Positions 1-8,286 of a DNA stretch of 64,000 nt are shown here, one piece after another. Numbering within the stretch: the stretch's first letter is position 1; every line of letters begins with the position of its first letter. The stretch is from Acidimicrobiia bacterium. GTDB taxonomy: Bacteria > Actinomycetota > Acidimicrobiia > Spongiisociales > Spongiisociaceae. The stretch is from positions 1-64,000 of the forward strand of contig VXMM01000039.1 in NCBI GenBank assembly GCA_009841105.1. The letters run 5' to 3'. Below the pieces are notes generated by a model that saw nothing but the letters and a program-made list of their open reading frames with translations, was not told the origin of the DNA and made no database searches. The position numbers and the translations under genes were made by a program.

Positions 1-107
1 GGTGTTCTCCTTCCAGCGCCTGGCGGTCCTTCGGGCTCCCCCTCCGCCCCCCCACACACCACCCCCCCCGCGCGGGCGCCCCCCCCGGCGGGCCGCCCCC
101 CCCGGCG
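1..107. other. Low-complexity poly-C stretch, probable contig-end artefact
   Basis: The first ~107 bases are dominated by runs of 5-9 C separated by short G/C words, unlike any other part of the window. Clean coding sequence with the expected EtfA residues begins immediately after it. The stretch has no stop in the etfA frame, but its translation (Pro/Gly/Arg-rich) does not resemble the N-terminal domain expected there. The likeliest explanation is low-quality sequence or a false extension at a contig edge; a genuine Pro-rich insertion cannot be excluded from sequence alone. Confidence 0.6.
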
Positions 108-845
108 GCCCTGGCCGAGCTGGTCGAGCGGGAGGCTCCCGGCGCGGTGCTGTTCGCCCAGACCTACACATCGCGGGATGTGGCGGGCCGGCTGGCGGCC
201 CGGATCGACAAGCCTGTGATATCGAACGCGGTGGACGTGGCGATCGATGACGGCTACGCCGTCACCAGCGAGATCTTCGGGGGCACGCAGCTGGTCCGGA
301 CAGCCTTCACGGGGCCGGGCCCACACCTAGTGCTAGTGCGACCTAAGTCCTTCTCCGCCGACGAGCGGGGAGGCGCCGTGAGCCGGGTCGAGGACTATCC
401 CCTCCCCGATGCCGGGCACGCCGGATCACCGCAGGTGGTGGAAACGACCGTCGAGCAGGCCGAGGGCCCGCAGTTGGGAAGCGCCAAGGTCATCATCAGC
501 GGGGGCCGCGGGCTGGGAAGTGCCGAGGCATACTCGCTGATCGAGAGCGTCGCCGAGCCGCTGCGCGCCGCCACCGGCGCGACCCGGGCGATCGTGGACG
601 CCGGGTGGGTGCCTTATGCCAAGCAGGTCGGTCAGACCGGCAAGACGGTCAAGCCAGAGGTCTACATCGCCTGCGGGGTATCGGGCGCCATGCAACATCT
701 GGTCGGGATGAAGGACTCGAAACGGATCGTGGCGGTCAACAAGGACCCGGAGGCTCCGATCTTCTCGGTCGCCGACCTGGGGATCGTCGGAGACGTCCAC
801 AATGTCCTGCCCAAGCTCGCCGAGGCACTCCGCGGCCGCGACTGA
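3..845 (+). CDS. etfA: Electron transfer flavoprotein alpha subunit, 5' partial
   Basis: EtfA pairs with EtfB to carry electrons from acyl-CoA and related dehydrogenases to the membrane quinone pool. The recognisable protein starts at [15 protein letters not shown] and runs through the [18 protein letters not shown] segment of domain I into the C-terminal FAD-binding domain. Typical EtfA features there are [55 protein letters not shown]-like [10 protein letters not shown] and the final DLGIVGD. About 80-90 N-terminal residues are missing or scrambled in the poly-C region at the window edge, so the real start is outside or unreadable; an internal GTG at 147 is open but would truncate domain I. 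etfB would be expected just upstream. The call is secure; the 5' end is not. Confidence 0.9.
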   Translation, partial: CSPSSAWRSFGLPLRPPTHHPPRAGAPPGGPPPPAALAELVEREAPGAVLFAQTYTSRDVAGRLAARIDKPVISNAVDVAIDDGYAVTSEIFGGTQLVRTAFTGPGPHLVLVRPKSFSADERGGAVSRVEDYPLPDAGHAGSPQVVETTVEQAEGPQLGSAKVIISGGRGLGSAEAYSLIESVAEPLRAATGATRAIVDAGWVPYAKQVGQTGKTVKPEVYIACGVSGAMQHLVGMKDSKRIVAVNKDPEAPIFSVADLGIVGDVHNVLPKLAEALRGRD

Positions 846-915
846 CCGGGCCGCCGGGCCCCTCCGATTCACGATGCGCCACCCACCGGACGGCGTCCCC
901 TCCCGTTGCGTCCGG

Positions 916-921
916 TAGCGT
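916..921 (+). promoter_or_regulatory. Probable leaderless -10 element (TAGCGT) of the LigD-type polymerase gene
   Basis: TAGCGT is followed by six bases and then the ATG at 928. Transcription starting ~7 nt after a TAnnnT hexamer would place the first base of the mRNA at the start codon. No Shine-Dalgarno is visible. The same spacing recurs at several other genes in this window. Confidence 0.5.
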
Positions 922-927
922 GACCAC

Positions 928-1926
928 ATGGCAGGCGCCACCACGGTTGAAGTCGCCGGTGAGGAAGTCCGCATAACCTCACCCGATCGGCTGGTCTTTC
1001 CACGGCAGGGATGGACGAAGCTGGATGTCGCCCTCTACTTCCGGACCGTGGCCGAGGGATGCCTGCGCGGCGTGTTCGGGCGCCCGACCATGATGAAGCG
1101 TTACATGAAGAACGTCGACACGGCGCCGATCTACCACAAGCGGGCGCCGAAGAACACACCCTTCGAGACTGCTCCGCTTCGCTTCCCCTCCCAGCGGCCC
1201 GGCCGGATGAACGTGCCTCGCTCGCAGGCCGACATCCTCAGGTTCGTCCAGCTGGGCTGCCTCGACCTGCATCCATGGCCGGTACGCGCCGAGGACCTGG
1301 ATCACCCGGATGAGCTCCGGCTCGACCTCGACCCCACCGAAGGGTTCGGGTTCGCCGATGTCAAGCGGGCCGCGGTGGCAACCAAGGACCTTCTCGATGA
1401 GGTCGGCCTGGTGGGTTGGCCCAAGACCACGGGTAGCCGGGGCATCCACGTCTACGTACGCATCGAGCCGGAATGGGACTTCTACCGGACCCGCCGGGCG
1501 GTGCTGGCGTTCGGTCGGGAGATGGAACGCCGCCATCCTGACCTGATCACCACCCGATGGTGGAAGGAGGAGCGGCATGGAGTGTTCATCGACTACAACC
1601 AGAACGCCCCGGACAAGACCGTCTCCTCTGCCTACGGGGTCCGTCCCACGGGATACGTATCAGCCCCGCTCACGTGGGACGAGCTACCCGATGTCGAGAT
1701 CGAGGACTTCCCGATGGATCGCTTCCACCACCGGTACGCGGCGGTCGGGGATCTGACCGGCGGGATCGACGAGCACCCGGGACGGATCGAGCGCCTGCTC
1801 GAGTGGGTGGAGCGGGACGAGGCCGACGGCGTGGGCGACGCGCCCTGGCCGCCGAACTACCCCAAGATGCCGGGAGAACCACCCCGGGTCCAACCCTCCA
1901 AGATGGTCCGCGCCAACTGGAAGTGA
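928..1926 (+). CDS. LigD-type polymerase/primase domain protein (NHEJ polymerase)
   Basis: This 332-residue protein is a stand-alone version of the polymerase domain of LigD, an archaeo-eukaryotic primase-fold enzyme that adds ribo- or deoxyribonucleotides at broken DNA ends. The family signature is clear: LGCLDLHPWPVRAEDLDHPDE followed by LRLDLDP, which carries the paired metal-binding aspartates, then TTGSRGIHVYV and the third acidic site in FIDYNQNAPDKT. No ligase or phosphoesterase domain is attached. An ATP-dependent ligase lies 3.8 kb away on the other strand, so LigD appears split into separate genes. No Ku gene is in the window. The gene looks leaderless and monocistronic. Function in end joining is inferred from the family. 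Confidence 0.9.
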   Translation: MAGATTVEVAGEEVRITSPDRLVFPRQGWTKLDVALYFRTVAEGCLRGVFGRPTMMKRYMKNVDTAPIYHKRAPKNTPFETAPLRFPSQRPGRMNVPRSQADILRFVQLGCLDLHPWPVRAEDLDHPDELRLDLDPTEGFGFADVKRAAVATKDLLDEVGLVGWPKTTGSRGIHVYVRIEPEWDFYRTRRAVLAFGREMERRHPDLITTRWWKEERHGVFIDYNQNAPDKTVSSAYGVRPTGYVSAPLTWDELPDVEIEDFPMDRFHHRYAAVGDLTGGIDEHPGRIERLLEWVERDEADGVGDAPWPPNYPKMPGEPPRVQPSKMVRANWK

Positions 1927-2072
1927 TCCCGAGGGATCCATACCCTCCGGCGGGTTTCTCCGGCTCGGCCGGTGACTGCTCCCATTCCCAATAAGGCCGG
2001 GGTGGAAGTAGCCTGCCTGCGGAATTTGCGGGTTCCCCCCGCCACCGCCCGAGCTGCCCGAAAGGAATCTGT

Positions 2073-4679
2073 GTGAAGACGTTCGTCAGGGCCTTCGCGT
2101 TCTTGGTGTCGAGGGCGCCTTGGGCGTTGGTCATAACCACGCTGGTCCTTTTCGGAGTCTTCGGCGCACTGTCCACCCAGGTCGAGATAGGCCAGGGCAA
2201 TGAGGGCCTCTCACCCGACAACCCGGAACTGTTGGCCCAGGACCGGATCACCGACCTGTTCGGCAGCGACGAGACCCAGGAGAGCGTCATCCAGGTGATC
2301 GTTCGCAACGAGGGAGGCGACGTCTTCACCAAGGACGCCTACGACGTGGTGACCGCCATCAACTCCGTCCTGGCAAGCGAGGCTCTGTCCGACAACCTCT
2401 CCTCCATCCCCGGAAGGGGAGCCTCCTTCAGCTACCTCGACCCGGCCATCGATAAGGCCGAGGAGAACGGCACCCTCGTGGCCACCGATGAGGACGTGAA
2501 GGACCTGTACATCCAGGCCACCACGGGACCGGAGGCCAATCCGCAGTTCGCCGCGCTGATCAGCCGCAACGGGGACGCTTCCTCGGCCACGGCCCAGGCG
2601 GGTCTGATCCTGATATTCACCGAGGTGCCGGTGGGGCTCGAGGAGGAAGCGTTCGACGAGGCCGTGGAGAACGACTCGGCGGTGGCGGACGCCCTGCGGA
2701 CGGTACCCACCCCGGAAGGGTTGGAGGTCATCCCCTTCAGCTTCACGCTGCTGTTCGAAGACAGCGGTGACGCCGGGAGCGAGATCGGGCGGCTGTTCGG
2801 GATGGCCGCACTGATCATCCTCGTCATTCTCTCGTTCGTGTACTGGCTCAAGCCGCCGGGGCGGGGCGCCCTCATCCAGTCGGGGCGCCGGACCCTCGCC
2901 GACACCCTGCTCACTCTCTTCACCATCTTCGCCGCGATCACCTTCATGCAGGGGATCGGGGTGCTGCTGGAGCTGACCGGGATCATCGCCTCGTTCAACA
3001 CCGTCACCCAGATCATCCCCATCCTGCTCATCGGACTGGGCGTCGACTACGGGATCCACATCACCTCCCGCTATCGCGAGGAGATCGGCCGGGGGCAGGA
3101 CGTGGACGGCGCCGCCCGCACCGCCATCGGCACCGTGGGAATAGCCCTCGTTCTGGCAACCGTCACCACCGCCATCGGCTTCCTCACCAACATCTTCAAC
3201 CCGGTGCCGGCGCTGAAGGACTTCGGGATCCTGGCAGCCGTCGGGATAGTCGCCTCGTTCGTCCTGACCCTCACCTTCTTCCCGGCGGCCCGCAAGATCC
3301 TGGATCGCCGGACCGAGCGGCGGGGCAGACTCTCCTGGGCGTTCGTCCGGTTGCTGATCGTGGCCAGGAAGGTGGACCGCACGATCGAATCCAAGGGGTC
3401 CCTGCCCGTGGCGGGCATGAGAGCATCCTCCGAACGCCTGCTGCCTTCCCTGATAGCCCGTACCTCATGGCTGGCGGAGAAGATCCCCGTGGTGATGGTC
3501 TTGGCGGCCATGGTGCTGGGAGGCCTGGGAGTGTGGGGACTTGCCCAGCTGGAGACCCGCTTCTCGGTCACCGATTTCCTTCCCAGCGATGCTCCCGGGA
3601 TCCGGGCGCTGGAGATCCTGCAGGAGGAGTTCGGCGGTGGCCTGGGGGAGTCCACCCAGGTGCTGATCGAGGGTGAGGACCTCTCCACACCGGAGATCCA
3701 CAACGCCCTGGTCTCGGCCAGCTCGCGACTGAACGAGGTCGAGGACGTGTTGGTGTTCGAGACTCCGAGGGGGCCGATCGCTTCCGCCAACTCCCCGATC
3801 TCGATACTCAACTCCCTGAACCGGGGCGGCCCCCAGGGTCCGCCCTCGGAACCGGTCACCGCCGCGGCCGGGGCCGCAGGTGCAGGCCAGGATCTTCGAG
3901 TTCCCGCCGGCGCTGATGTCACCCCTCTCTGGGACGCCATGTTCGACGTGGCTCCCCAGCGGGCGGCGGACGTCCTTCACCGAAGCGGGTCAGGGTACGA
4001 CGCCCTGCGTTTCGACATCGGCACCCAGGCAGGAGAAACCGGAGCGCTGGAGCTGCGAGAGGACCTCTTGGACAACTTCTCGGAGGTCTCCGACCTGGGT
4101 GTCAGCGTGATAGCCACCTCCACCGGGATCATCACCAACCTGATCGTGAAGGAGCTGGCGGACTCGCAGACCACTTCGCTTCTCATCACCCTGGTGGTCG
4201 CCACCGTGGTGCTGATGGTCAGTTTCTGGTTCGAGAACCGCCGGCCCTTCCTGGGTGTGATCACCATGATTCCCGTAGCCCTGGTGGTGTTCTGGACCTA
4301 CGGACTGATGTACGCCACGGGCATTCCATTCGGACCGGTCACCGCCACCCTGTCGGCCCTGTCGATAGGAATCGGGGTCCCCTACACCATCCACATCGCC
4401 CGCCGGTTCGGGGAGGACCGGGTCCGCATGGAAAGCCTCGACGAGGCTCTGCGCTCTACGTCCCGCCATACCGGCGGCGCGCTGGCGGGGTCGGCTTTCA
4501 CCACCATGGCCGGGTTCGGAATCCTGATGACTTCCAGGCTCGTACCCTTCCAGCAGATGGGACAGGTCACGGTGTACGCCGTCGGACTCTCCCTGGTGGC
4601 AGCCATACTCGTACTCCCATCCCTGCTGGCTCTCTGGGAGAGGTGGCACCGCCGGAGGGCAGCGGCAAGAGCCGGCTAG
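2073..4679 (+). CDS. RND/MMPL-family exporter
   Basis: An 868-residue inner-membrane protein with the two-repeat architecture of the RND superfamily (COG1033-like exporters with sterol-sensing-like membrane domains). Each half has one N-terminal helix (residues ~15-35 and ~470-490), a large extracytoplasmic loop and a block of five helices (~230-400 and ~700-860). Diagnostic GLGVDYGIHITSRYREE in the first half and GIGVPYTIHIARRFGED in the second are the central helix-4 motifs. Substrate cannot be read from sequence; lipids or hydrophobic compounds are typical for relatives. Start is GTG preceded by AAAGGAA. No periplasmic adaptor or outer-membrane partner is nearby, as expected for an actinobacterium. 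Confidence 0.85.
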   Translation: MKTFVRAFAFLVSRAPWALVITTLVLFGVFGALSTQVEIGQGNEGLSPDNPELLAQDRITDLFGSDETQESVIQVIVRNEGGDVFTKDAYDVVTAINSVLASEALSDNLSSIPGRGASFSYLDPAIDKAEENGTLVATDEDVKDLYIQATTGPEANPQFAALISRNGDASSATAQAGLILIFTEVPVGLEEEAFDEAVENDSAVADALRTVPTPEGLEVIPFSFTLLFEDSGDAGSEIGRLFGMAALIILVILSFVYWLKPPGRGALIQSGRRTLADTLLTLFTIFAAITFMQGIGVLLELTGIIASFNTVTQIIPILLIGLGVDYGIHITSRYREEIGRGQDVDGAARTAIGTVGIALVLATVTTAIGFLTNIFNPVPALKDFGILAAVGIVASFVLTLTFFPAARKILDRRTERRGRLSWAFVRLLIVARKVDRTIESKGSLPVAGMRASSERLLPSLIARTSWLAEKIPVVMVLAAMVLGGLGVWGLAQLETRFSVTDFLPSDAPGIRALEILQEEFGGGLGESTQVLIEGEDLSTPEIHNALVSASSRLNEVEDVLVFETPRGPIASANSPISILNSLNRGGPQGPPSEPVTAAAGAAGAGQDLRVPAGADVTPLWDAMFDVAPQRAADVLHRSGSGYDALRFDIGTQAGETGALELREDLLDNFSEVSDLGVSVIATSTGIITNLIVKELADSQTTSLLITLVVATVVLMVSFWFENRRPFLGVITMIPVALVVFWTYGLMYATGIPFGPVTATLSALSIGIGVPYTIHIARRFGEDRVRMESLDEALRSTSRHTGGALAGSAFTTMAGFGILMTSRLVPFQQMGQVTVYAVGLSLVAAILVLPSLLALWERWHRRRAAARAG

Positions 4680-4716
4680 CGCCAGGGGCCTTCTAGCTCG
4701 ATGCCTGCGGAACCGA

Positions 4717-5745
4717 TCAGGCCAGCGAGCGCAACACCACCTCGGCGCTGAGGGGCCGGGCCACGCAGGTGAGTACCACACCGGCGGCCTCCTCCGCCTC
4801 GGTGAGGGCGAACGGAACGCCCGGATCCACCTCACCGGCCACCAGGAGGGCACGGCAGGTGCCGCACACCCCCGAGCGGCAGGCATAGAACAGCGGCGAG
4901 GCCGGCCCGCCGAGCGCGTCCAGCAATACATCTCCGGCAGCGGCCGTTCCTGTGTGGTCCTGATCCTCCAGGCGGACGAGCGCGCCGTCGTAGGGCGTGG
5001 GCGCGGCGTCGCGATGCGGCGGTTGGTAGCGCTCCACCAGCAGCCGGTCTTCGGGTGTCCCGAGGGACCGGAGGCGGGCCTCGACCGTGCGGTTCATGCC
5101 GGGCGGGCCGCACACCAGGTACCACACGTCCGCGGTGGTCGGCGGTGCGGACACCAGGAGCCGATCAACCGCCCGGTGGTCGATGCGCCGGCCCCCGCCG
5201 CTGAACAGGAGGTAGACGCGGAACCGCTCCGGGTGATCCGCGGCCAGCGCCGCCAACTCCTCGGCGAAGATGGTGTCCGCCGGCGTACGGTTGCCATAGA
5301 GGAGATGAACCACCGAGCCCTCCTCCATCGTCATGACACCCCGGACGATGCTCATGATCGGACCGATGCCGCTGCCGGCCGCGAAGCAGTACAGGGTACG
5401 GCGCCTCCCCGCACCGATCGAGACCTCGAATCCGCCGGCGGCGGCCGGCTCGACGTCCACGACGTCGCCCGTCCGGGCTCGCTCCACCAGGTGGCTCGAT
5501 ACCAGACCACCCGGGTGGCGCTTGACGGTTATCGCCGGGGGCTGAGACATCTCCGGTGTGGAGCTGAGCGAGAACGCCCGGCGGTGTTCCTCCCCCTCGA
5601 CCACGAGCCGGACAATCACGTACCAGCCCGCCGACCCCCCGAGCACCCGATCCGGATCATCAAAGGTGACGGTGACCGCATCGGCGGTCTCAGGGCGGAT
5701 CCGGGCGATACGAAGGGGATGAGCAGTCCGGACCTCCGGAATCAC
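4717..5745 (-). CDS. Flavin-dependent NAD(P)H oxidoreductase with C-terminal 2Fe-2S ferredoxin domain
   Basis: A 342-residue electron-transfer reductase of the PaaE/KshB/phenol-hydroxylase-reductase layout: an FAD-binding beta-barrel (RRAFSLSSTPE near residue 55), an NAD(P) domain (FAAGSGIGPIMSIVR, LLYGNRT, LVCGPPGMN) and a plant-type ferredoxin domain near the C-terminus. The cluster ligands are visible as CRSGVCGTC plus a final LTCVARP. Such enzymes feed electrons to oxygenases, but no oxygenase lies nearby. The GTG start overlaps the stop of the upstream ligase gene as GTGA, implying translational coupling; a longer reading from 5829 would run inside the ligase gene and is rejected. It is the last gene of the ftsY-cdd-ligase chain. 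Confidence 0.85.
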   Translation of the reverse strand: MIPEVRTAHPLRIARIRPETADAVTVTFDDPDRVLGGSAGWYVIVRLVVEGEEHRRAFSLSSTPEMSQPPAITVKRHPGGLVSSHLVERARTGDVVDVEPAAAGGFEVSIGAGRRRTLYCFAAGSGIGPIMSIVRGVMTMEEGSVVHLLYGNRTPADTIFAEELAALAADHPERFRVYLLFSGGGRRIDHRAVDRLLVSAPPTTADVWYLVCGPPGMNRTVEARLRSLGTPEDRLLVERYQPPHRDAAPTPYDGALVRLEDQDHTGTAAAGDVLLDALGGPASPLFYACRSGVCGTCRALLVAGEVDPGVPFALTEAEEAAGVVLTCVARPLSAEVVLRSLA

Positions 5746-6767
5746 CCGACGATCTCCGAGAAGCCAATCCCCCGGGGCCGGACCAACTGGTCCATGGTGC
5801 AGTCTCCGGGGTCCTTGTCCGGCCGCCACCGCTCCAGCCTGGTGGCATGGCGGAACCTTTCTCCCTGCAGATGGTCATAGCTGATCTGGACCACCAGGGT
5901 GGGTTGGATCGGGATCCACTCCATCGAGCGCTGTCCGGTCCAGCGGTTCACCGACCCCGGGGCGCGGGTGTCCTCTCCTCCGAAACTCTCCCCGGTACGC
6001 ATCTGCTCCAGCAACGGGAGCAGGTCGATCCGCTCCTGGTCGGACAACCCTGACGTATGCCCGATGAAGTGCAGGTTGCCCTCCGGGTTGTAGAGCCCCA
6101 GGAGCAGCGACCCGACCCGGTCGCCCTCCTTGTGGAGGCGGTAACCGCCGATCACGCAGTCCGCGTCCCGCCGGTGCTTCCACTTGATCCACTCCCGCTT
6201 GCCGGGGCGGTAGGTCCCGCCGGCTCGCTTGGCGATGATCCCGTCACATCCGGCCGGTTCGAACTCGTGGAACCAGCGGCCGGCCTCCTCGAAGTCCGCG
6301 GTGGCCGGGGTCAGGTACCAGGGCGCCCCCAGGGGCGCGACCACCTGCTCCAACCGCTCCCGGCGGGCGCCGTAAGGGGCGTCCAGCAGGCTCTGGCCGG
6401 CATCGGCCAGCAGGTCGAAGGCCACCAGCCGGGCCGGCAACTCCTCGGCTAGCCGCGTGATACGGGACTCCGCCGGATGGATGCGCATCTGGAGCCGGTC
6501 GAATTCGGTCACATCCTCCACCACCACGAGGATCTCGCCGTCGACCACGGTGCCCGGTGCCAGCCTTTCCAGGGCAGGCCGGAGTTCCGGGAAGTAACGC
6601 AGCAGAGCCTTGCCGTTGCGGGAGTCCAGGCGCGGCGGGTCGCCGCTGTAGGCGATCATCCTGAACCCGTCCCACTTCGGTTCGTAGACCCAGCCCTCTC
6701 CTTCGGGTGGCGCCTCCCTCACCCGAGCCATCATGGGCTTGATGGGAGGGCTGATCCCGTACGCCAT
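5742..6767 (-). CDS. ATP-dependent DNA ligase (LigD ligase domain/LigC type)
   Basis: A 341-residue ATP-dependent DNA ligase made of the adenylation and OB domains only. Motif I is EPKWDGFRM with the adenylated lysine at residue 31. Motif III is VDGEILVV, followed by LVAFDLL, motif IV as CDGIIAKR and motif V as WIKWKHRRDADCVIGG. The C-terminal OB part ends with RSMEWIPIQPTLVVQISYDHL, typical of the LigD/LigC group. ATG at 6767 gives MAYGISPPIKPM, the usual N-terminus; the stop of cdd and this ATG share one base (TGATG). Together with the separate polymerase gene it probably supplies a split LigD activity. Nothing in the sequence shows damage-inducible control. Confidence 0.92.
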   Translation of the reverse strand: MAYGISPPIKPMMARVREAPPEGEGWVYEPKWDGFRMIAYSGDPPRLDSRNGKALLRYFPELRPALERLAPGTVVDGEILVVVEDVTEFDRLQMRIHPAESRITRLAEELPARLVAFDLLADAGQSLLDAPYGARRERLEQVVAPLGAPWYLTPATADFEEAGRWFHEFEPAGCDGIIAKRAGGTYRPGKREWIKWKHRRDADCVIGGYRLHKEGDRVGSLLLGLYNPEGNLHFIGHTSGLSDQERIDLLPLLEQMRTGESFGGEDTRAPGSVNRWTGQRSMEWIPIQPTLVVQISYDHLQGERFRHATRLERWRPDKDPGDCTMDQLVRPRGIGFSEIVG

Positions 6768-7162
6768 CAGCCTGGGAGGAAGAAGCCGTGGGGATGCAGC
6801 TCGGACAACTCGTGACGTCGCACCTCGCTCCCTTCTCCGGCAGTCACCACCACCCACTCGACCCGGAACTCGTTCATGAGTTGCCGGCAGTTCCCGCAGG
6901 GATAGGCATCATCCACCCTGGCGGCGTCGACACATGCTACGGCCACGCCTTCGATACGTCGCACGCCCCGGGCCACCGCACCGGCTATAGCGGTTGCCTC
7001 CGCGCAGATTGAGGACCCGTAGGCGGCGTTCTCCACGTTGGCGCCGGTATGGCACCGGCCTTCGGAGTCCACCACCACCGCCCCTACCCGGAACTGTGAG
7101 TAGGGCGAATAGGACTGCAGCGCCGCCCGGCGCGCCTCGGCCGCCAGATCCTCAGCCGTCAC
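6767..7162 (-). CDS. cdd: Cytidine deaminase
   Basis: A 131-residue zinc-dependent cytidine/deoxycytidine deaminase of the small homotetrameric class, converting (deoxy)cytidine to (deoxy)uridine in pyrimidine salvage. Visible family features are YSPYSQFRVGAVV, GANVENAAYG, the CAE zinc/proton-shuttle motif in SSICAEATA and PCGNCRQ, which supplies the other two zinc cysteines. Its ATG overlaps the ftsY stop by 4 nt and its own stop overlaps the ligase ATG, so it sits in the middle of a translationally coupled chain. The grouping of a nucleoside salvage enzyme with a repair ligase is unusual; a shared function is not evident and co-transcription may be incidental. Confidence 0.95.
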   Translation of the reverse strand: MTAEDLAAEARRAALQSYSPYSQFRVGAVVVDSEGRCHTGANVENAAYGSSICAEATAIAGAVARGVRRIEGVAVACVDAARVDDAYPCGNCRQLMNEFRVEWVVVTAGEGSEVRRHELSELHPHGFFLPG

Positions 7163-8202
7163 GCCGCGCCCAGGAGAGCATCCACGAACGCCGAGCCGTC
7201 GAACGGCAGGAGGTCACCACTCCCCTCCCCCACACCCACGAACTTCACCGGCAGCGAAAGCTCGTCCTCGATCGCCAGCACGACTCCTCCCTTGGCCGTT
7301 CCGTCCAGCTTGGTGAGGACCACGCCGGTGACCCCGACCCCGGCGAAACGGCGGGCCTGGGCGAGCCCGCTCTGGCCGGTGGTGGCGTCCATCACTAGCA
7401 GAACCTCCGACACCCGATCACCGTCGCGGCCCAGCACGCGGACCAGCTTGGCCAACTCCTCCATCAGGTTGTGGCTGGTGTGGAGCCGGCCAGCCGTGTC
7501 GACAATCAGCACATCGGCGCCCCGGGCCCGGGCTGCCTGGAGAGCATCGTGGGCCACGGACGCCGGATCGGCGCCCCGGGCGCCCGAGACCAGCGGAACG
7601 GCCAGGCGGTCTGCCCAGACCCTGAGCTGGGTGTCGGCCGCCGGACGGAATGTGTCGGCGCCCCCGATGAGAGGCTGTTTGCCTGCCGCGACGAGGCGGG
7701 ACGCCAGCTTGGCGACAGTGGTGGTCTTCCCCGTCCCGTTGACACCCACCAGGACGACGATCGAGGGGGTTCCGATCAGGTGTAGGTCCCGGTCGTACCC
7801 GGCCAGGATACGGTTCAACTCGGTGCGCACCACGGGCCTGATCTCGCCCGCACCGGTCAGACCGGTCTCGCGAACCACCTCGACGATCCGCCGGGCGGCC
7901 CTGACCCCCATGTCGGTGGAGATGAGCTCCTCCTCCATCTCCTGCCAGGCGGCCGTTGATGTCGAGGTCCGCGACCACGCGGACTCGAGGCGCTCCCGGA
8001 CCCTCGAGAGAGCAGCCCCCATGGTCGCGCCAGGTGGCTGTCGCACCGGCTCGTAGGCCTTCGAGCGTCGTCTTCGTGCCCCGACAAGAATGACCGCCAA
8101 CACCAGCACCACGAGGAGAACCAGCCAAACAGCTATGGAAGCCACCGACTCGGACATCTCGATCCCCACCAAGGCAACCGGCCATGGGACTACGGGAGCC
8201 AT
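7159..8202 (-). CDS. ftsY: Signal recognition particle receptor FtsY
   Basis: SRP-receptor GTPase that docks ribosome-SRP complexes at the membrane. The 347-residue protein begins with a hydrophobic helix (VASIAVWLVLLVVLVLAVIL), giving a membrane-anchored FtsY as in many actinobacteria, followed by a short basic stretch instead of a long acidic region. The NG domain shows the P-loop GVNGTGKTTTVAKL, DTFRPAA, VDTAGRLHTS and TKLDGTAKGG. The ATG at 8202 has GAGAGG nine bases upstream; an in-frame ATG at 8157 is an alternative. A TAGAAT hexamer between smc and ftsY may provide a separate promoter. It follows smc, a common order in bacteria. Confidence 0.95.
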   Translation of the reverse strand: MAPVVPWPVALVGIEMSESVASIAVWLVLLVVLVLAVILVGARRRRSKAYEPVRQPPGATMGAALSRVRERLESAWSRTSTSTAAWQEMEEELISTDMGVRAARRIVEVVRETGLTGAGEIRPVVRTELNRILAGYDRDLHLIGTPSIVVLVGVNGTGKTTTVAKLASRLVAAGKQPLIGGADTFRPAADTQLRVWADRLAVPLVSGARGADPASVAHDALQAARARGADVLIVDTAGRLHTSHNLMEELAKLVRVLGRDGDRVSEVLLVMDATTGQSGLAQARRFAGVGVTGVVLTKLDGTAKGGVVLAIEDELSLPVKFVGVGEGSGDLLPFDGSAFVDALLGAA

Positions 8203-8254
8203 CGGATCGGACCTCTCGATCGCGGATCACCGGTCGGCGACCCAACTCGGCACG

Positions 8255-8260
8255 ATTCTA
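8255..8260 (-). promoter_or_regulatory. Possible -10 hexamer (TAGAAT) for ftsY
   Basis: Reading on the minus strand in the short gap after the smc stop codon, TAGAAT lies about 50 bases before the ftsY ATG. It matches the actinobacterial TAnnnT pattern. No convincing -35 is seen because that position is inside smc. Confidence 0.3.
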
Positions 8261-8286
8261 TCCCGGCCGCAGCGGTGACCATCCTC

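Noticed and set aside
1-250. Small plus-strand frame (Pro-rich) at the window edge
   Set aside because: Out of the etfA frame and composed of poly-C translation.
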